Positions 11,570 through 22,930 are shown, counted from the first letter of the stretch. The stretch: DNA of 60,957 bases from Hymenopellis radicata (GCA_015501595.1 JADNRX010000329.1:1-60957), one strand, 5' to 3'. Program-made: numbers and translations. Notes: generated from the sequence alone by a model not told the origin.

Positions 11570-12385
11570 TTATGACTTTTCTTTAGCTCAAAATTTCCTT
11601 GGTGTTTTAGGTGTTCCTGGCATGGGCAATCTTTTTAACTGAACATTATGCTGTGTGGTACGTTCCTGCTTGTGAAGTTCTGTTGTCTCTAGGTTGGGTT
11701 GGTGTTTACTTAGTTGATCGACCCAGAATAAAGTTAGCCTTATACGATGAAACGCTTTGCTCCAAATATTTGCCACGGCACAGTACTGAGGTACAGCAAA
11801 TGGTCACTACCTTCCATGCCCCTTCGAAGGACACTCCGATTTCAATGGTACGTCTGCCAACTATCATGTCCCGTGATAACACCATGTCTTTGGAGAGCCT
11901 GTACCTCTTCAGCTTCATCACGCATCCGTAGAATCGCTAGCCAGGGACTATGCCATCTCAAAGGTCTCAATTGCCTTCGAGGAGTTAGTCCTTTGAACGA
12001 TATATGCGCGCACTAGATAATTCCAAAGTCGACGTGTTCACGAAATGTCGATAAGGTCCATGAGTGCGTAGTGGTCTTCCCCGCCCGTGTGATTCAACTT
12101 GAGGATCTGCGCCACCGAGGGACAAGTCGAAATCATGGGGCACCGGGGAAGGGAAAGTCCTCCATCCAGAATCTACGGTGTTTGGAAATGCTGTCATTGT
12201 CTTCATGCTTTTATATTCAAAAGCAAGTCAGTGTTGTTAACCTCAGACTCAGGACAACGCAAGAAGAATTTCAAGGCCATGGAAAGGTTTCCGTTCTTGA
12301 AATTGTCGATGCCACCGGAGCCGGTTTCTCGAATATCTGCGACGAGCACTGGCCGAATGATACCACAGAGCATTTACGACTTCTA
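11570..12385. other. No clear gene; possible 3' extension of the F-box gene
   Basis: An open frame from 11611 continues after the alternative F-box intron for about 106 codons with no recognised domain. The rest up to the reverse transcriptase relic shows nothing identifiable. Confidence 0.3.
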
Positions 12386-12945
12386 CTAACCGCACTCTAC
12401 TAATTCCTTGTATATCCATGGCCGCGCGCGACCACGCAGTGTAGCGGGCGTGCCGAAGCGCGTCTTGATCTCGTTGATCAAGATAAAGTTCTTCGACGCC
12501 CATTCAGACAACGCGTTCAGCTTCTGTTGAAGGCCTTCCGCCAACTTACATGACAGTAGCAGCATGTCATCGGCATGTGCCAGAAGCGCAATGATGGTCC
12601 CGCCCATTCCCACGTCGTCCTTGTGAAAGGGCATGGTCAACTCTGACAGAAAGAGGTTCCAGAGAGCTTTCCAGAGTATGGGAGACGAGGTATCGCCCGA
12701 CGCGGTAAAGAGCTCACTAGCGGCTTGTTTGACATAGTAGTACTCACACCTTTCATAGATCATACGAAGCCAGTAAAAGAGTGGACCTCTTAACCCCACG
12801 CGACGCAGTTTCACCCACAACGTAGAGCGGTCCGTCGCGTTCGTCGCGTTAACAACAGCCACATACAACGGTTTCCCCATTGCCTTTGCATGATCAATAC
12901 AGCATCGGAGGATGAGTTCGTACGGTAACCAGCGCGGAATTCATC
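12386..12945 (-). pseudogene. LINE-like (non-LTR) reverse transcriptase fragment
   Basis: The frame resembles the palm and thumb of non-LTR retrotransposon reverse transcriptases common in agaricomycetes. Landmarks in order are FRAGYRTN in another frame at about 12930, GKPLYVAVVNATNATDRSTL, FYWLRMIYERCEYY, SSPILWKALWNLFLSEL, then the catalytic-type LLAHADDMLLLS and LNALSEWASKNFI. The shift of frame between the first motif and the rest, an apparent gap before the SSPILW region and the absence of endonuclease and RNase H parts show a dead 5'- and 3'-truncated copy. The former element cannot be delimited further. Confidence 0.8.
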
Positions 12946-13154
12946 ATTCGAGCAAATCGATGCTCCCTAAGGCTAATGCGAATCAATATTAAAATGACAG
13001 GATTTCGGACCATGTGTGCGCCCATCTCACACACGTCCAGCGGAGTACTGAGGATCGGTAGCCTCGAGAAAGAGCCACTTGGAGTCATTATACAAAGCCT
13101 GAGGAACGAGAACACAACTACGATGTTTGAAAACTGCCCTACAAAATTAGACAT

Positions 13155-14512
13155 CTATGCTATACTGGGAATAAGGGCAGCCGACTCCTGTTGTAACAAT
13201 TCACTAAGAAGAACCGACGAACCATCCTCAGCAAGAACGTTCGTTGTCTCGACGCGACGCTCCACTGAATCCCAGTGCTCGGCGGCTCCGGACATATGCG
13301 CCACCTTTGCACATGTCGCATGCAGGGCAATCAGTCGTGCATCGGGAAGAGGGAGGCCACGAGAGGCAACCATTGGATTAACCTCGAAGCGCACGGGTGA
13401 TCGCAGAGTAGGAAACTGCTTTGCACTTGCTGCACGGTGGAAGCGGACTTGATAACAATGGTCCTGCAATGCGAGGGCTCATGACTGGAATGACATAAAA
13501 ATTCTGTAAATCACATACCTCAGTCGTAGGTTCCAGCCATGCTTTGAAGTCATCTAGGTACTGGTGCAGGTGGCCGAGTACTGTCAAAATGTTGCTCAAG
13601 TGGTGAATTCCGCCCGCCGTTAAAAATTGATCAGCAACGGTACCAAGGCCAAATTGCCTTAGCATTGTGAGCACAGTGGCTGCATACCGCGTCTAGCATA
13701 ACAATGAGAAAAGTGTGGATGAGGTGGTAAAAAACCCACCTTGGCTTCCGTCTTGGGCTCGGTGCTGGTGGGATCTATTCCTATGGTAACCGCTTCGTTA
13801 AGGATATGACAACACTGAGTATAGCCTGAGCCTTCCGGTGAGGCGTCCGCTTGAGTGGCGAGCTGCTCACTCTCTTCGCAGGATCTCTCATCATAAACGC
13901 CGGTGAGCATACAACGGAAAGAATCTCTCGCCAAAGCCTTGAGAGGCCGTGTAAGAAGACGGATACAAATCTGGAGGGAGGATAAAACAACGCACTCTCC
14001 GTTTAGAAGTCCGGTGGTCTGAGGGTGCAGGCTCCAAGCAATCGTGTGTCATGTCTTCAAGAGTATCAAAGGAAGGACGAGAGACGTGTGATGACGGGTG
14101 CGGTATTTGACCCTTGGAGCGGACTGTGTGATGGTGAGATATCGACTTAAGTTGATAGCGTAACACACATACACGCGCGCATGAAGACCTCCCGGTATTG
14201 CTTGCCAAGACCGTAGACTACCTCATTGTCGTCCTGGCCCTGCTGACCGTTTGACGTGACTTGACGAATAATGCAGGTTATTGGTGTGTCCCCAAGCGTG
14301 CGCACAGAGTATAGTTCGATGATAAAGAAGCCCATCACCCGAGCGTCCATGACTTTGCACTTCCATTCCATCACGGACTCTTTGTCGTATGAAGCGTCCA
14401 GTTGCTCTTTGGCGTGCTTCTCAGCCCTAAGAACAAGACTGTACGCGCTCAGCCAGGAGTCCGGGAAATGCGGGAAACGCCCTTCGACATCGGCACGGGG
14501 AGGAAGTGGCAT
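13155..14512 (-). CDS. HNH-nuclease-domain protein, five exons
   Basis: Predicted exons (minus) are 14512-14173, 14123-13996, 13937-13740, 13692-13519 and 13463-13155. Phases agree throughout and give 382 aa; introns are 47-58 nt. The central part carries the HNH-type pattern seen in many agaricomycete proteins: RDSFRCMLTGVYD, then TQCCHILNEA, GGIHHLSNILTVLGHLHQYLDDFKAWLE and ALHATCAKVAHMSGAAEH near the C-terminus. In HNH enzymes a metal held by histidines cuts DNA; the first histidine here would be that of CCHI and the later ones those of HHLSN and HLHQY. The first 150 residues lack known motifs. These genes occur in large, variable families whose cellular role is unknown. No break is visible, so I treat it as intact. 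Whether it is catalytically active is not known. Confidence 0.8.
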
Positions 14513-15279
14513 ATCGATGGCCAGATGTGGGCTTTGTCTGGGCTAGATGAGGTTCGCTTCAAGTTCGCTCCAAGCCGGTGATTGGCTGCCTTTGTTTGGT
14601 GCTGTTTTGTATCTTCTTGCCCATTTCGGAGTCCTCCGTGGCAAGAAACGATTCGTAGTAGAGATATGGGCAAGATATGGGGGACGTCCTAACAAAGGAT
14701 GTCACCGAAGACCATAGAGAAATCTTGGTGCGCGCTTCAGGATTTCCTCGCAAGTTATCTCTAGTCATAGAGTACTTTGAATCTCTTTCCTTCTCTCCAT
14801 CCAAAGATGCCATCGCTTGAAGCCAATCCACCTAAAGACGTCTCCAAGTTTGCATAGTCGCCTTCATTTGGAGAGGGAGAAGCGGCCTACTCCCTTCATC
14901 CTTCGCATTTTGGGCAACAACGAAGCATCGGCCGTCGACAACCTTGTATCATTTGGGTTCGTCTTTCAGGACTGCCCAGATTTGGGATTGCAAGGCACCA
15001 CCATGCTCGCCACTGGATATGAGCGAACATCCGATGACCGAACGGGTTGCCTTAATGAAAGCTTACACTGGATAGTTCCTCGATACCACAAGAACTTCCA
15101 TCTCATTAACTGGGGAACAGTTTACGCAGTATATCATGCCGTTCTCCGCGTGTTTCGCCTAACGGCTCAGCGGTCTTCATCTCGAATGCACTTGGTGGTG
15201 CGCATGCTGGGTCCACAGGTCTCCATATTCTTATCCAATCTGGCCCCATCGTGAAGGCTGTCTGGACACGAACGAGGTT
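14513..15279 (+). other. Uncertain; possible eroded 5' part of the peptidase relic
   Basis: Short frames on plus have no firm match. Their position just before the recognisable acylaminoacyl-peptidase remains suggests the decayed propeller domain of the same gene, but no motif proves it. Confidence 0.25.
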
Positions 15280-16010
15280 CCAGGCTTATTCCTCCGTGCA
15301 CCCTTACCGACCTACCCATTCGTACCATGAGCAACATTTACTCCTAATGGTAACGACTACAGCTATACAATCCTCGCGACCGATAAATCCGTATCGCCGC
15401 CGTTCAAAGTTCTCTGGTTAGCAGACAGACATCCTACGGAGAGTATTGTTCTCCTGGCCAGTCTACCCCCTCATCACGATTCCTCAAGGAGGTCCGCACG
15501 CAACATGGGCGACATCTTGGACACCAGCCCAACTATACCACTGGTTCGCTTGGCTATGGTGAGCGATATGTCCAAGCGCTTCGTGGCTAATGCGGCACTC
15601 TGGACGTCGAAGATTGTATCTCTTCAGTACGACACCTCATCAAGTTGGGAATTGCTGAAGAAGGCGAAGGAACACTGATTATATCGAGAGGGAGTCATGG
15701 CGGGTTTTTTGGGTGCCCATTGTACGCACATCCCTTCTCTTTTCTGCATAATACTCATGTCCGTGTCAGTGGTTGCCCGATTCCCGACACTGTTCACAGC
15801 CGTTGTCCTCCGGGACCCAGTTATCTCAGCAGGAACAGACATACCCGAGTGGTACTTCGAAGAATTCAATTTCCCGTTCTTCCCCAAGAATAGGGTGCCG
15901 TACTGCATCACGTCGGACCAATACACTGCCTTTCAGGCCGCTTCACCCATTTCTTATGTGCAGGACGTGCGCCTAGGCGTCTGTGATCATCCTTTCAGGC
16001 GGCTCGGATA
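15280..16010 (+). pseudogene. Acylaminoacyl-peptidase (S9C) relic
   Basis: Pieces of the alpha/beta-hydrolase domain of acylamino-acid-releasing enzymes appear in order but in changing frames: NDYSYTILATDKSVSPPFKV (about 15350), PLITIPQGGPHATW (about 15470), VRHLIKLGIAEEGEGT (about 15625), the nucleophile elbow GSHGGF (about 15690), then VVLRDPVISAGTDIPEWYFE and ASPISYVQDVRLGV (to about 15980). The active enzyme removes N-acylated residues from peptides in the cytosol, with the serine of GxSxG as nucleophile; that serine is still encoded. The catalytic Asp/His part after 16010 is not readable. At least four frame changes show a pseudogene. Confidence 0.8.
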
Positions 16011-16976
16011 ACAGAGTGATAGTCATACGTTTATCGAGTCCCTTGAACTGCTACTGACCTGAACGATCCGCTGCCGCGATGAAACGGGGGGAAGCCATGT
16101 GGCGGAAATCTGTCCATAGACTCGGGATCTGAATCTCTACCGTCGTACCAGTTCGATAAGGTAATGCTTATTAACTATCCGCGGAAACCACAGGATAATG
16201 AAGAGCTGGGCAGATAATTGAGAGGATCTGCACGACGGAGGGGTTGGAGCCACTGGTACGATTCGATAGTGAATGCGGCGACTACGGCGGCAAAGAGATC
16301 AATCTAACGAAATAAGTCAGAGGTAGATACACAGTAGTAATGTGACCGACGGCGTACAGACACTCGTCGCGTTTACACATTGGGTGACTGGTGGCTTTTC
16401 CTATGGTACTCTGAAAACCAATTCAGTAAGAAGAAGTACGAATGAAGGGAGAGAAGAGAACAACAACATCGGGGCTGGCTTCCAGTCAGAAGGGCTTGCA
16501 ACGCGTACTGCCCGTACACCATTCGGTGCCAAGTTCATCTTCTGGAATGGCGTGTCAGTACGAGTGCCTCACAACACATACAATTGCAACTGTCCCACCG
16601 GGAGCAGGTATGTCGAAGGTGAGACTTGTGGGAGGTCTCCGGCAAGACGATTTCTACTCTTCCCCTAGGCAGGAACTTCCACGATAAAGGACCGGTTCAT
16701 GGAGACTTGAAGGAAAGCACTGTGAAGTGTTAGTTGAGAAGAAATAGCTCCAAGACCCTAGATGTAATCGAACGATGAGTCCGGACCTCTCACTTTGTTT
16801 CCTCCCAGGACTGACGTTTGTAGCGCCTCAAGGACCCAGGTTCTGCACCCTCGAGCGTGTATATATCAGACCATTATTATTATGGAGAGAACTTCGAAGC
16901 CATCACATTACTTCACAGGGACAATCAAATGCAACCAGTTTGTCGAAGATAGCACGGACACAAAAACAGTCCCACA
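16011..16976. other. No gene recognised
   Basis: The first part probably contains the unreadable end of the peptidase relic. An open frame of 108 codons at 16342-16668 (plus) has no recognised motif or splice support. Confidence 0.35.
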
Positions 16977-17975
16977 TTAAGTAGTTCTCTCCAGTCGGTT
17001 AGCGCGTTGTTGTTCTGAGAAATGTTAGTACCCATGAAACTAAGAAATGAGAACGCCGCGTTGACTCACCCAAAACCTCATCAAATCTGATCCAGCACGC
17101 CGGTTCGAGGTTCATTCTTGCTTCCAGTTCCTTCATTTTCTCGGCTGGAACGCCGTGTCCGCTCACGGTGCTGACGGGATATCCTTTGGGCTTCCACGCA
17201 AAATAGTAGACCTCAAGGTCATAGTCTACAGGAACCTTGGCCATCTTGGAGTAGTCACCGATACGTAGCTCGTCCAAGCAATCTCCTATCTCGAATACAA
17301 CCGAAAGGTTATTAAGGAAGCCCAACTCCCTGCACAAGGCGCTGTCGATGCGGTACCCGTAAAACAAGAGCTTGCAATTGGATAGTTCGGGTGGAACGGA
17401 GGGTGGTTCCTCGAGTTTGTCATTCGGACTTGGAATGTCAATGGATTCTCTATGATAGATCGACGCAAGCTCACTCAGGTGTGGGACCTCGTACGGGAAC
17501 GAATGTGCTTATCCGTGGTTCGAGTTTGGGCACCGCTTCTGGCGTGTACTTCAAGCGGGGCATCTTCTCAAAGGGTAATCTATAAACCCATTAGTAGAGC
17601 AGAAATGAAACATAGACGGAATGGCTTACGGGAGCGAGGAGAACAACATGTCGATAGTTTCGGGTAGATGAATGTTGGCAGTCACTGACAAGGATAGGAG
17701 CCTCCTTCGATCAACGCGCCTGCTAAACGCTGTTGGCGAATCGTCTCGTGGATTCGAGTCCATGTTCGCATCCTTTCAAACGATATTTTGCCATAAACGC
17801 GAGAGTCAGGCTGGCCAACTTGCGAAGATAATACATATTGCCGTCGTACGACAACGAGATTGAAAGAGGCTGAAAACCGCACTCCGAGCAACGTCTGATA
17901 CAACACAGTGCGAGACCAAATCCTCGCCCTGTTCTCGTCGATAGAGAGCCATAAGAGGCCGCGAGCTTCTTTCAC
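16977..17975 (-). CDS. Hypothetical protein, possibly frameshifted
   Basis: Several adjoining frames on minus look coding. From right to left these are a segment ending IRQQRLAGALIEGGSYP, then LLSLSVTANIHLPETIDM joined by a GTAAGC...TAG intron to LPFEKMPRLKYTPEAVPKL, then FPYEVPHLSELASIYHRESI leading into LFYGYRIDSALCRELGFLNN and VYYFAWKPKGYPVSTVSGHG. A last intron (GTGAGT...TCTCAG) gives the ending VLEQQRANRLERTT and a stop at 16977-16979. Between the PKLEPRIS and FPYEVPHL segments the frame shifts by one base, which could be a mutation or a missed splice. The family is not recognised and there are no membrane segments. The N-terminus is not determined. Confidence 0.4.
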
Positions 17976-18051
17976 AGCCCTCAGGTGGATTTAAATCTAA
18001 TCTTGGCTACACAGCCGACAAGTCAAGTATTTTTATCTTACCCGACTGTAT

Positions 18052-19450
18052 TCAATGCCTATGTGCCGTGGTATCAGCATCGCCTCTCCAATCTGAGTTC
18101 AACTCGAGAGTCACCGTGTGTCTACTTGAAGCAACAGCCGTTGCCGTTGCCAGCTCATCCACCGTAGCTTCTGGCTTCGTTTTGGGTACTGCAAACTGCA
18201 TCTCTTCGAGACCATCGGGCTTCGAGAACTGCTGCCAGAGGTTGTGGTCGACAACAGTGTAGAACGTCTGCGGGGAAGTCTTCGAAAGAGAGATGATAAT
18301 AATAACGGCCGAGGCGTATAGCCCCTACGGCTTGTTCAGCTCACATTCGGAGATGATTTGAAGGAGCCACGCACAGCAAAGTGAGGCATGAAGTACTCGA
18401 GTTCGAAACGAACGTCTCCGAATAAACTGTAATCTCCAAGCATCAAAAACAGCTGAGACGAATGAGCTTGATGAAAACGAGGGCTGAAGGGGGAAGTGCA
18501 TACCCAGAAGAGACAGTAAATCGAGCCGGACTCGACAAGAACTAGCAATACATTTTCCACAAAAGTCCTCTTGGCCCTCCCCCCATAAGCAGCCTTGATA
18601 AACCGCCTGTAGTGCCTAGAGTTCGCATGAGACGGCGATAATCGAGAGGAATATTAAGAAACTCGCCAAACTTTGTAGGCGCAGAGAATTGTCGTGCTGA
18701 AGTTGGTGACCAGCAGACAGAACGTGCCCAGCATATTAGTTACTCTCCAGTCGACTTTCCCAGTCAGTATTCCCGTGGCAATCGACGTAGCTGCGGAACG
18801 GAAAATGAGTCCTCTGATTAGACCGTGAACGCTGAAATGACGTTACCTCCGGTCGCCAGCAAGACCAAGGCGAGATACGCGCGGACAAAGACGTTGTCAT
18901 ACCAGATGCACCACGTCCTCCAGACCACCACGGCATCACTGAGAAAATACTGCATTTTCGCGATGAGGCTCGGGCCATGGCGAAGTATAAGGCAGACTGA
19001 CATCGGTACGCCGCAAAATCATGGTGGCCAGAGCAATCCTGGCGCTTCTCGCAATGAGCCACGGTGGGTTGTATTCTTCCGAGTCCGACGTCAAAGTAGG
19101 AAATTGTATAATGAAGTATTCTGAGTTAAGACAGACATGCGCTGTCGATATGCCGAACATGACGAGCGTGACGATAAAGAGAACAGAGCGAGCACGAGAG
19201 TTGCGCAGGCCGCTGCGACTGAAAACTGAATTGGTGACTGACCATCCATGGAAGAGGTTGGACATACGTGAGTAGAACGAGAGATATGAGAGCTGTTATG
19301 GTGTAAACACCTGCGATATGTGTTATGAATCAGCACACTATAAAGCGCGAATAGAGCTGGAGGCTCACCGTAGGTCCCAGATTCAACATTAGTCTGGATG
19401 AGAGAGCCTATGGCCCAATCCGCGTCATCCTTGTTGATCAAAGCTGGCAT
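18052..19450 (-). CDS. Multi-pass membrane protein (copy 2), agaricomycete family
   Basis: The start is ATG 19450 (MPALINKDDADWAIGS) and the stop is at 18052-18054; about seven exons are needed. Hydrophobic segments in order are GVYTITALISLVLL, SVLFIVTLVMFGISTAHVCL, YFLSDAVVVWRTWCIWYD with AYLALVLLATG, NMLGTFCLLVTNFSTTILCA, ENVLLVLVESGSIYCLFW and LYASAVIIIISLS. The order of helices, the E-S-G in the sixth and the hydrophilic C-terminal tail are those of a large agaricomycete family of roughly seven-helix proteins with no known ligand. A receptor-like role is sometimes supposed but unproven. Most splice sites are standard; the junction after KVWR needs a weak donor (GTTTCT) and the one before LYASAV is ambiguous, so slight damage cannot be excluded. 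It is the better-preserved partner of the pseudogene at 2.4-5.1 kb. Confidence 0.65.
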
Positions 19451-19523
19451 TCTCGATGTTCGGTGCTGTGAAAGCCAGTTCAGTAGGGAGCTAAATTGAG
19501 TCCTCGGCTGCTCGACGGTTCCA

Positions 19524-19531
19524 TATTTATA
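19524..19531 (-). promoter_or_regulatory. TATA box of membrane gene copy 2
   Basis: On minus this reads TATAAATA, 74 nt before the ATG at 19450. A comparable TATAAATG precedes copy 1 at about 5200, so the motif is kept between paralogs. Confidence 0.5.
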
Positions 19532-20632
19532 CTGTCATCTCAAGAGAATTACGAGATACGGATGTCAAGGTGGAATACAGCTGGGGCCACCACCTCCATT
19601 GCCGGTCGTGCCGATCAGGTGCGGTAAGAATGGAGGATGTGTAGTGCACAGGCAAGTAGCTGGGCGCTGAGGAGGCGGCGAGTCAACAGCATAGACCCTT
19701 GAGATTTGCGCTGTACGCCTAGGAAAGCGGATCTGACGAAGTCGAGTAGTTGAATCACGGGTCGGGAATGTATGGTCGACAGTATCATGACGCTTCTGTA
19801 CTGTAGAGCTGTAAATCTGGAGCACTGAATCAATCAGGCAAGGTAGGCGTACTTATACCTTCGGTTGAATTAGCAACCAGACACGTTGTATGTAGTCGGC
19901 CAAGTAACATGATTCGACGGTAGTTGATCATCAAAGCGTACAATGCAAGCAGTAAGTCGGTCCTATTCTGTACGGGAAGCTTGTCTTGTGGTTGTTACTC
20001 TGTCGTAGCGGCAACAGAGATGAAGCCACCATCTGACCGTCATCTAAGTACTCGGACTTCTGAGAAGAATTCATTTCGAAGAATTTCCTTTACGTTAGTC
20101 TTCGGGAGGGTGGAGCTCTGAATGTCGAAACCAAGTATAGGACAGTTTCAGTAGAGATGCCGAAGCGACGACCGTGGGGTATAGCGCGCCATCTCTCAGG
20201 TCTCCGCTCAAGTAATGGTCACTGAGGAGTGTTCTGGCATGGTCCAAGGAGGGAGCAGAAGGAGCATGGTGGCGAGAAATAAAAACGCGTCGGCATCACG
20301 TGGCACGAGTTGATCTCTTTACCTCGTGTTTTCATCACACACTACTCGGACCTCGTTTGGACCTGGGGACAGAGGTTTGAAGACGGCATCGACACTCTTT
20401 TGCGGACGCATCTGCCTTCCGAATACGAGGCTGCAATACCCCACATTCGGCCATACCTGCTCACGTCTTTCGGTTCGTTTATGGATATGAGGCCTCCTTT
20501 GCAGGCGAGCGATTTGGGTGGATTGTAGAAGAATTGCACGGAAGCTGCTTTGCGCGTTGAACGGCGTGTACCCGCCGCACACCTCCTTGTTGAAGGTGTG
20601 TATAGTGTCTCTTTCCACTACATCAGACTAAT
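19532..20632. other. Duplicated upstream flank of copy 2; no gene assigned
   Basis: To about 20310 this pairs with 5200-6055 as the shared promoter-side flank of the duplicated membrane gene. A 72-codon plus frame at 20310-20528 (WGQRFEDGIDTLL...) may be an eroded exon of the channel gene that follows, but this is not proven. Confidence 0.4.
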
Positions 20633-21310
20633 ATGTCCTCAGACTTTTACCCATACTTACGCTCTACGACATTCCTCCTCATATTCAACCAAGCGAATAC
20701 CATGACATCCCTAGTCCCCCTCAGCACAATCATCCTCGGTTTCTCCTCCATATTCGGGAACGCCGCATCCACACTCTTCAAATCCCTTATATTCATCTTC
20801 TCCACACACGTCTTTGATGTCGCAACCTCATCCTGATCGACGACCAGCTGCTCTTCATGCGCGAGTTTAGGCTCTTTGCTTCGACGTTCAGACGTGTGGA
20901 CGGGCAGGAGATTGTCGCTCCAACGCGCTGCTGGTGAGCGCCAAGACGGTGCATAATCTGAGGCGGGCAATTCAATATAGGAGACGAAGACGTTGGTGGT
21001 GTCGTATAACACGCCGTTGGAGGATATTGAGGTGTTGGAAGGGGCGGGTCAAGGCATATGTGGCGGAGAACAATCGTGATTGGAGTGGGCGTGATTTGAA
21101 TATCGATAAGATGGAGTATCAAAATGCGATTCATGTTATTGTCGCTATGGAGCGTGAGTTTCTCTATTCCTTCCTAGATGATGATGTTGATGTGCTTGTA
21201 GATCGGAAGAATTGGCAAGATTGGGTGGAGGTGGGCGAGGCGCACCGGCATTTATGAAGAACCTGAAAGCGATCTTGGAGGATCTGGATGTCAGGTATTA
21301 TTTGCCGTAG
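20633..21310 (+). pseudogene. MscS-type mechanosensitive channel relic
   Basis: The plus strand holds pieces of the fungal MscS-like channel: LLIFNQANTMTSLVPLSTII, GFSSIFGNAASTLFKSLIF and FSTHVFDV (pore-lining helix and start of the beta domain). A frame change is followed by LILIDDQLLFMREFRLFAST, FRRVDGQEIVAP, then TLVVSYNTPLEDIEVLEG and NIDKMEYQNAIHVIVAMERE in further frames. These channels open under membrane tension and, in fungi, sit in ER or organelle membranes. The N-terminal helices and EF-hand of intact fungal members are missing. At least three frame changes make this a pseudogene. Confidence 0.7.
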
Positions 21311-21507
21311 GGCAGATGCCTTCGCCGAGGATGCAACCGCCACCGCGGGGGCTGCGAGCGAGGTGAGCCGATGTACGTAGAGTGCTTTATATATATTATC
21401 ATCATTTATTGCCGACCTTTCGCAGACACGTTTCAAGCACCCTGAGGATTGAGTCGGCAGACGTGTTCTAATACTTAAACACATTTGCTTTAAAGATTAC
21501 ACACTGT

Positions 21508-21840
21508 TCAATCAAGATGGCACATCAGCCTTGTACGCGGGCAACAACCCCCAATCGGCCGGCCTGCTCGAAGAGCAGCGATGCCTTGACCTCGAACGCC
21601 AGGAGAGAGTTTCCGTAATCCTCGCCAGCAAGGAACTTCTGAGAAAGCTAACATCTTCCAGTCAGTTCCCAACCTCTTGAATGAAGGCCTCCCACAGACC
21701 TCAGCATATTTGATCATCTCCAATGGCCAAGGCGAGGCTTGAGCCTTCGGAAATGACTCGATCCAGTGCGTGCGCCACTGAGCTAATTTTGGAGCCTCTG
21801 TCATTGACTTTTGAGTCACATCGAGACCACTCTCAATCAC
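21508..21840 (-). CDS. Possible orphan ORF, 110 codons
   Basis: An uninterrupted minus frame (TEAPKLAQWRTHWIESFPKA, then WPLEMIKYAEVCGRPSF) starts 58 nt from the start of the divergent gene at 21899. No family is recognised and no splice evidence supports it. It may be a real small gene sharing a promoter, or chance. Confidence 0.25.
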   Translation of the reverse strand: MIESGLDVTQKSMTEAPKLAQWRTHWIESFPKAQASPWPLEMIKYAEVCGRPSFKRLGTDWKMLAFSEVPCWRGLRKLSPGVRGQGIAALRAGRPIGGCCPRTRLMCHLD

Positions 21841-21898
21841 ATGTGAGTGTCGAGAGATTATAAGAGACTCGCAGCAAGGCTGTCTGGAATCTCCTCAA

Positions 21899-22359
21899 AT
21901 GATGGACGACATTCCACGCATCGACCACATTCCACACATCGAACCCCCGCCTCTTTTGACCCTGCCTGCTCCGCCGGTATGGGTCTTTTGTCTCCTCAAA
22001 TTCTGCAGGGTTTTCTAATGTTACGTGTTGCTCAGGATGCGACGCCCGTGACTCGTCAAGATCTCCATGTCCTCGTAGAACACTTCAACGCCGTTGCGCG
22101 ATACGATGCGGAGAGGTACGAAGCGGTAAGGCAGGGTATGAATGCAGTGATTCGCGCCCTCAACGGCCTGGGCGAGCGGTTTAGTCGTGGCTTTGGATCG
22201 GAGTAAGTCATCTTCCTCATTTCACTGCTTGCTCTTACATCATCTGGCAGATTTGCACTCAATGGCATGTGGCTTCATAGCTCATTGACCTCTACTCACG
22301 CGCAATTAGGATATCCTGGTGTACTCACGGGGGGCTCGGACAGTCAAGCAAGGAAGTAA
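21899..22359 (+). CDS. Small three-exon hypothetical protein, 117 aa
   Basis: Predicted exons are 21899-21976, 22036-22202 and 22251-22359. The introns are 59 and 48 nt with strong sites (GTATGG...CTCAG, GTAAGT...GGCAG), and the phases agree. The N-terminus is an imperfect repeat rich in Ile-Pro-His (MMDDIPRIDHIPHIEPPPLL). The middle is a predicted helix with coiled-coil character (LHVLVEHFNAVARYDAERYE, then VRQGMNAVIRALNGLGERF). The C-terminal exon is short and polar. No known domain is recognised and there is no membrane segment. A stop directly after the second exon (GAG TAA) would give an 82-aa alternative if the last intron is not removed. The gene ends about 235 bp from the left end of the KDZ element. 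Confidence 0.55.
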
Positions 22360-22594
22360 TGTGTACAAGCATCCGGCGCGCAGGTCATCGGGAAGACAAA
22401 CCTCCGCCATCACTAGGCTCATCGTCTGTAATGCAATGGTTTATCTATCTATCTTATATCAACACGGATCACTGGCAGCCCCCGACGACAGAGGCTCGAA
22501 CTCAGTGCATTTCCGCTTACAATGCCGGGCTGTTGTTGCTGTACAGCAGCTTGCGGGAGGAAGGTGCTGGTGTTGAATATGGGGAATTCTGACT
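22360..22594. other. Left flank of the KDZ transposon
   Basis: No gene is recognised. The sequence directly outside the left terminal repeat (ends TTCTGACT) does not match the outside of the right end (TTACTGGT) well enough to call a target duplication. Confidence 0.4.
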
Positions 22595-22930
22595 ATTCAT
22601 GCATTTTGTTTAAGATATCGAGGCTTCACCCTCACGTTTAAACAAGCGGCAGTTAAGATTGTTTAAGCATACTTTAAGCCTTCGTACCAGTACTGCAGCA
22701 GATACCCCTTGAATAGGCGGCGTGGAATGACTATAGCTGCATCAGCACAGCTTAAGATCTTAACACTCGCCTTGGGCTTCTGAATGCTTAAGTACTGCTT
22801 AAGATCTTAACACAAAACCCTTTAATTATGTTGCTTCGACAGGCTTAAAACAGTGACCTATGCTAAAGCGCACTTAACAAACTTGAAGGCTTAACCTACT
22901 TAAGAGTCTTTTAATATCTTAAGTAGTATT
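22595..22930. repeat. Left terminal inverted and subterminal repeats of the KDZ element
   Basis: TTAAG or CTTAA occurs more than a dozen times. The palindromic unit CTTAAGATCTTAAC occurs at about 22751 and 22799. The matching block lies at 33760-34068 in inverse orientation. Such subterminal repeats are the usual transposase-binding sites of large DNA transposons. Confidence 0.7.

Noticed and set aside
11558..11586. 29-nt intron at the end of the F-box gene
   Set aside because: Shorter than introns elsewhere in the window; the 53-nt alternative to 11610 is more likely if any.
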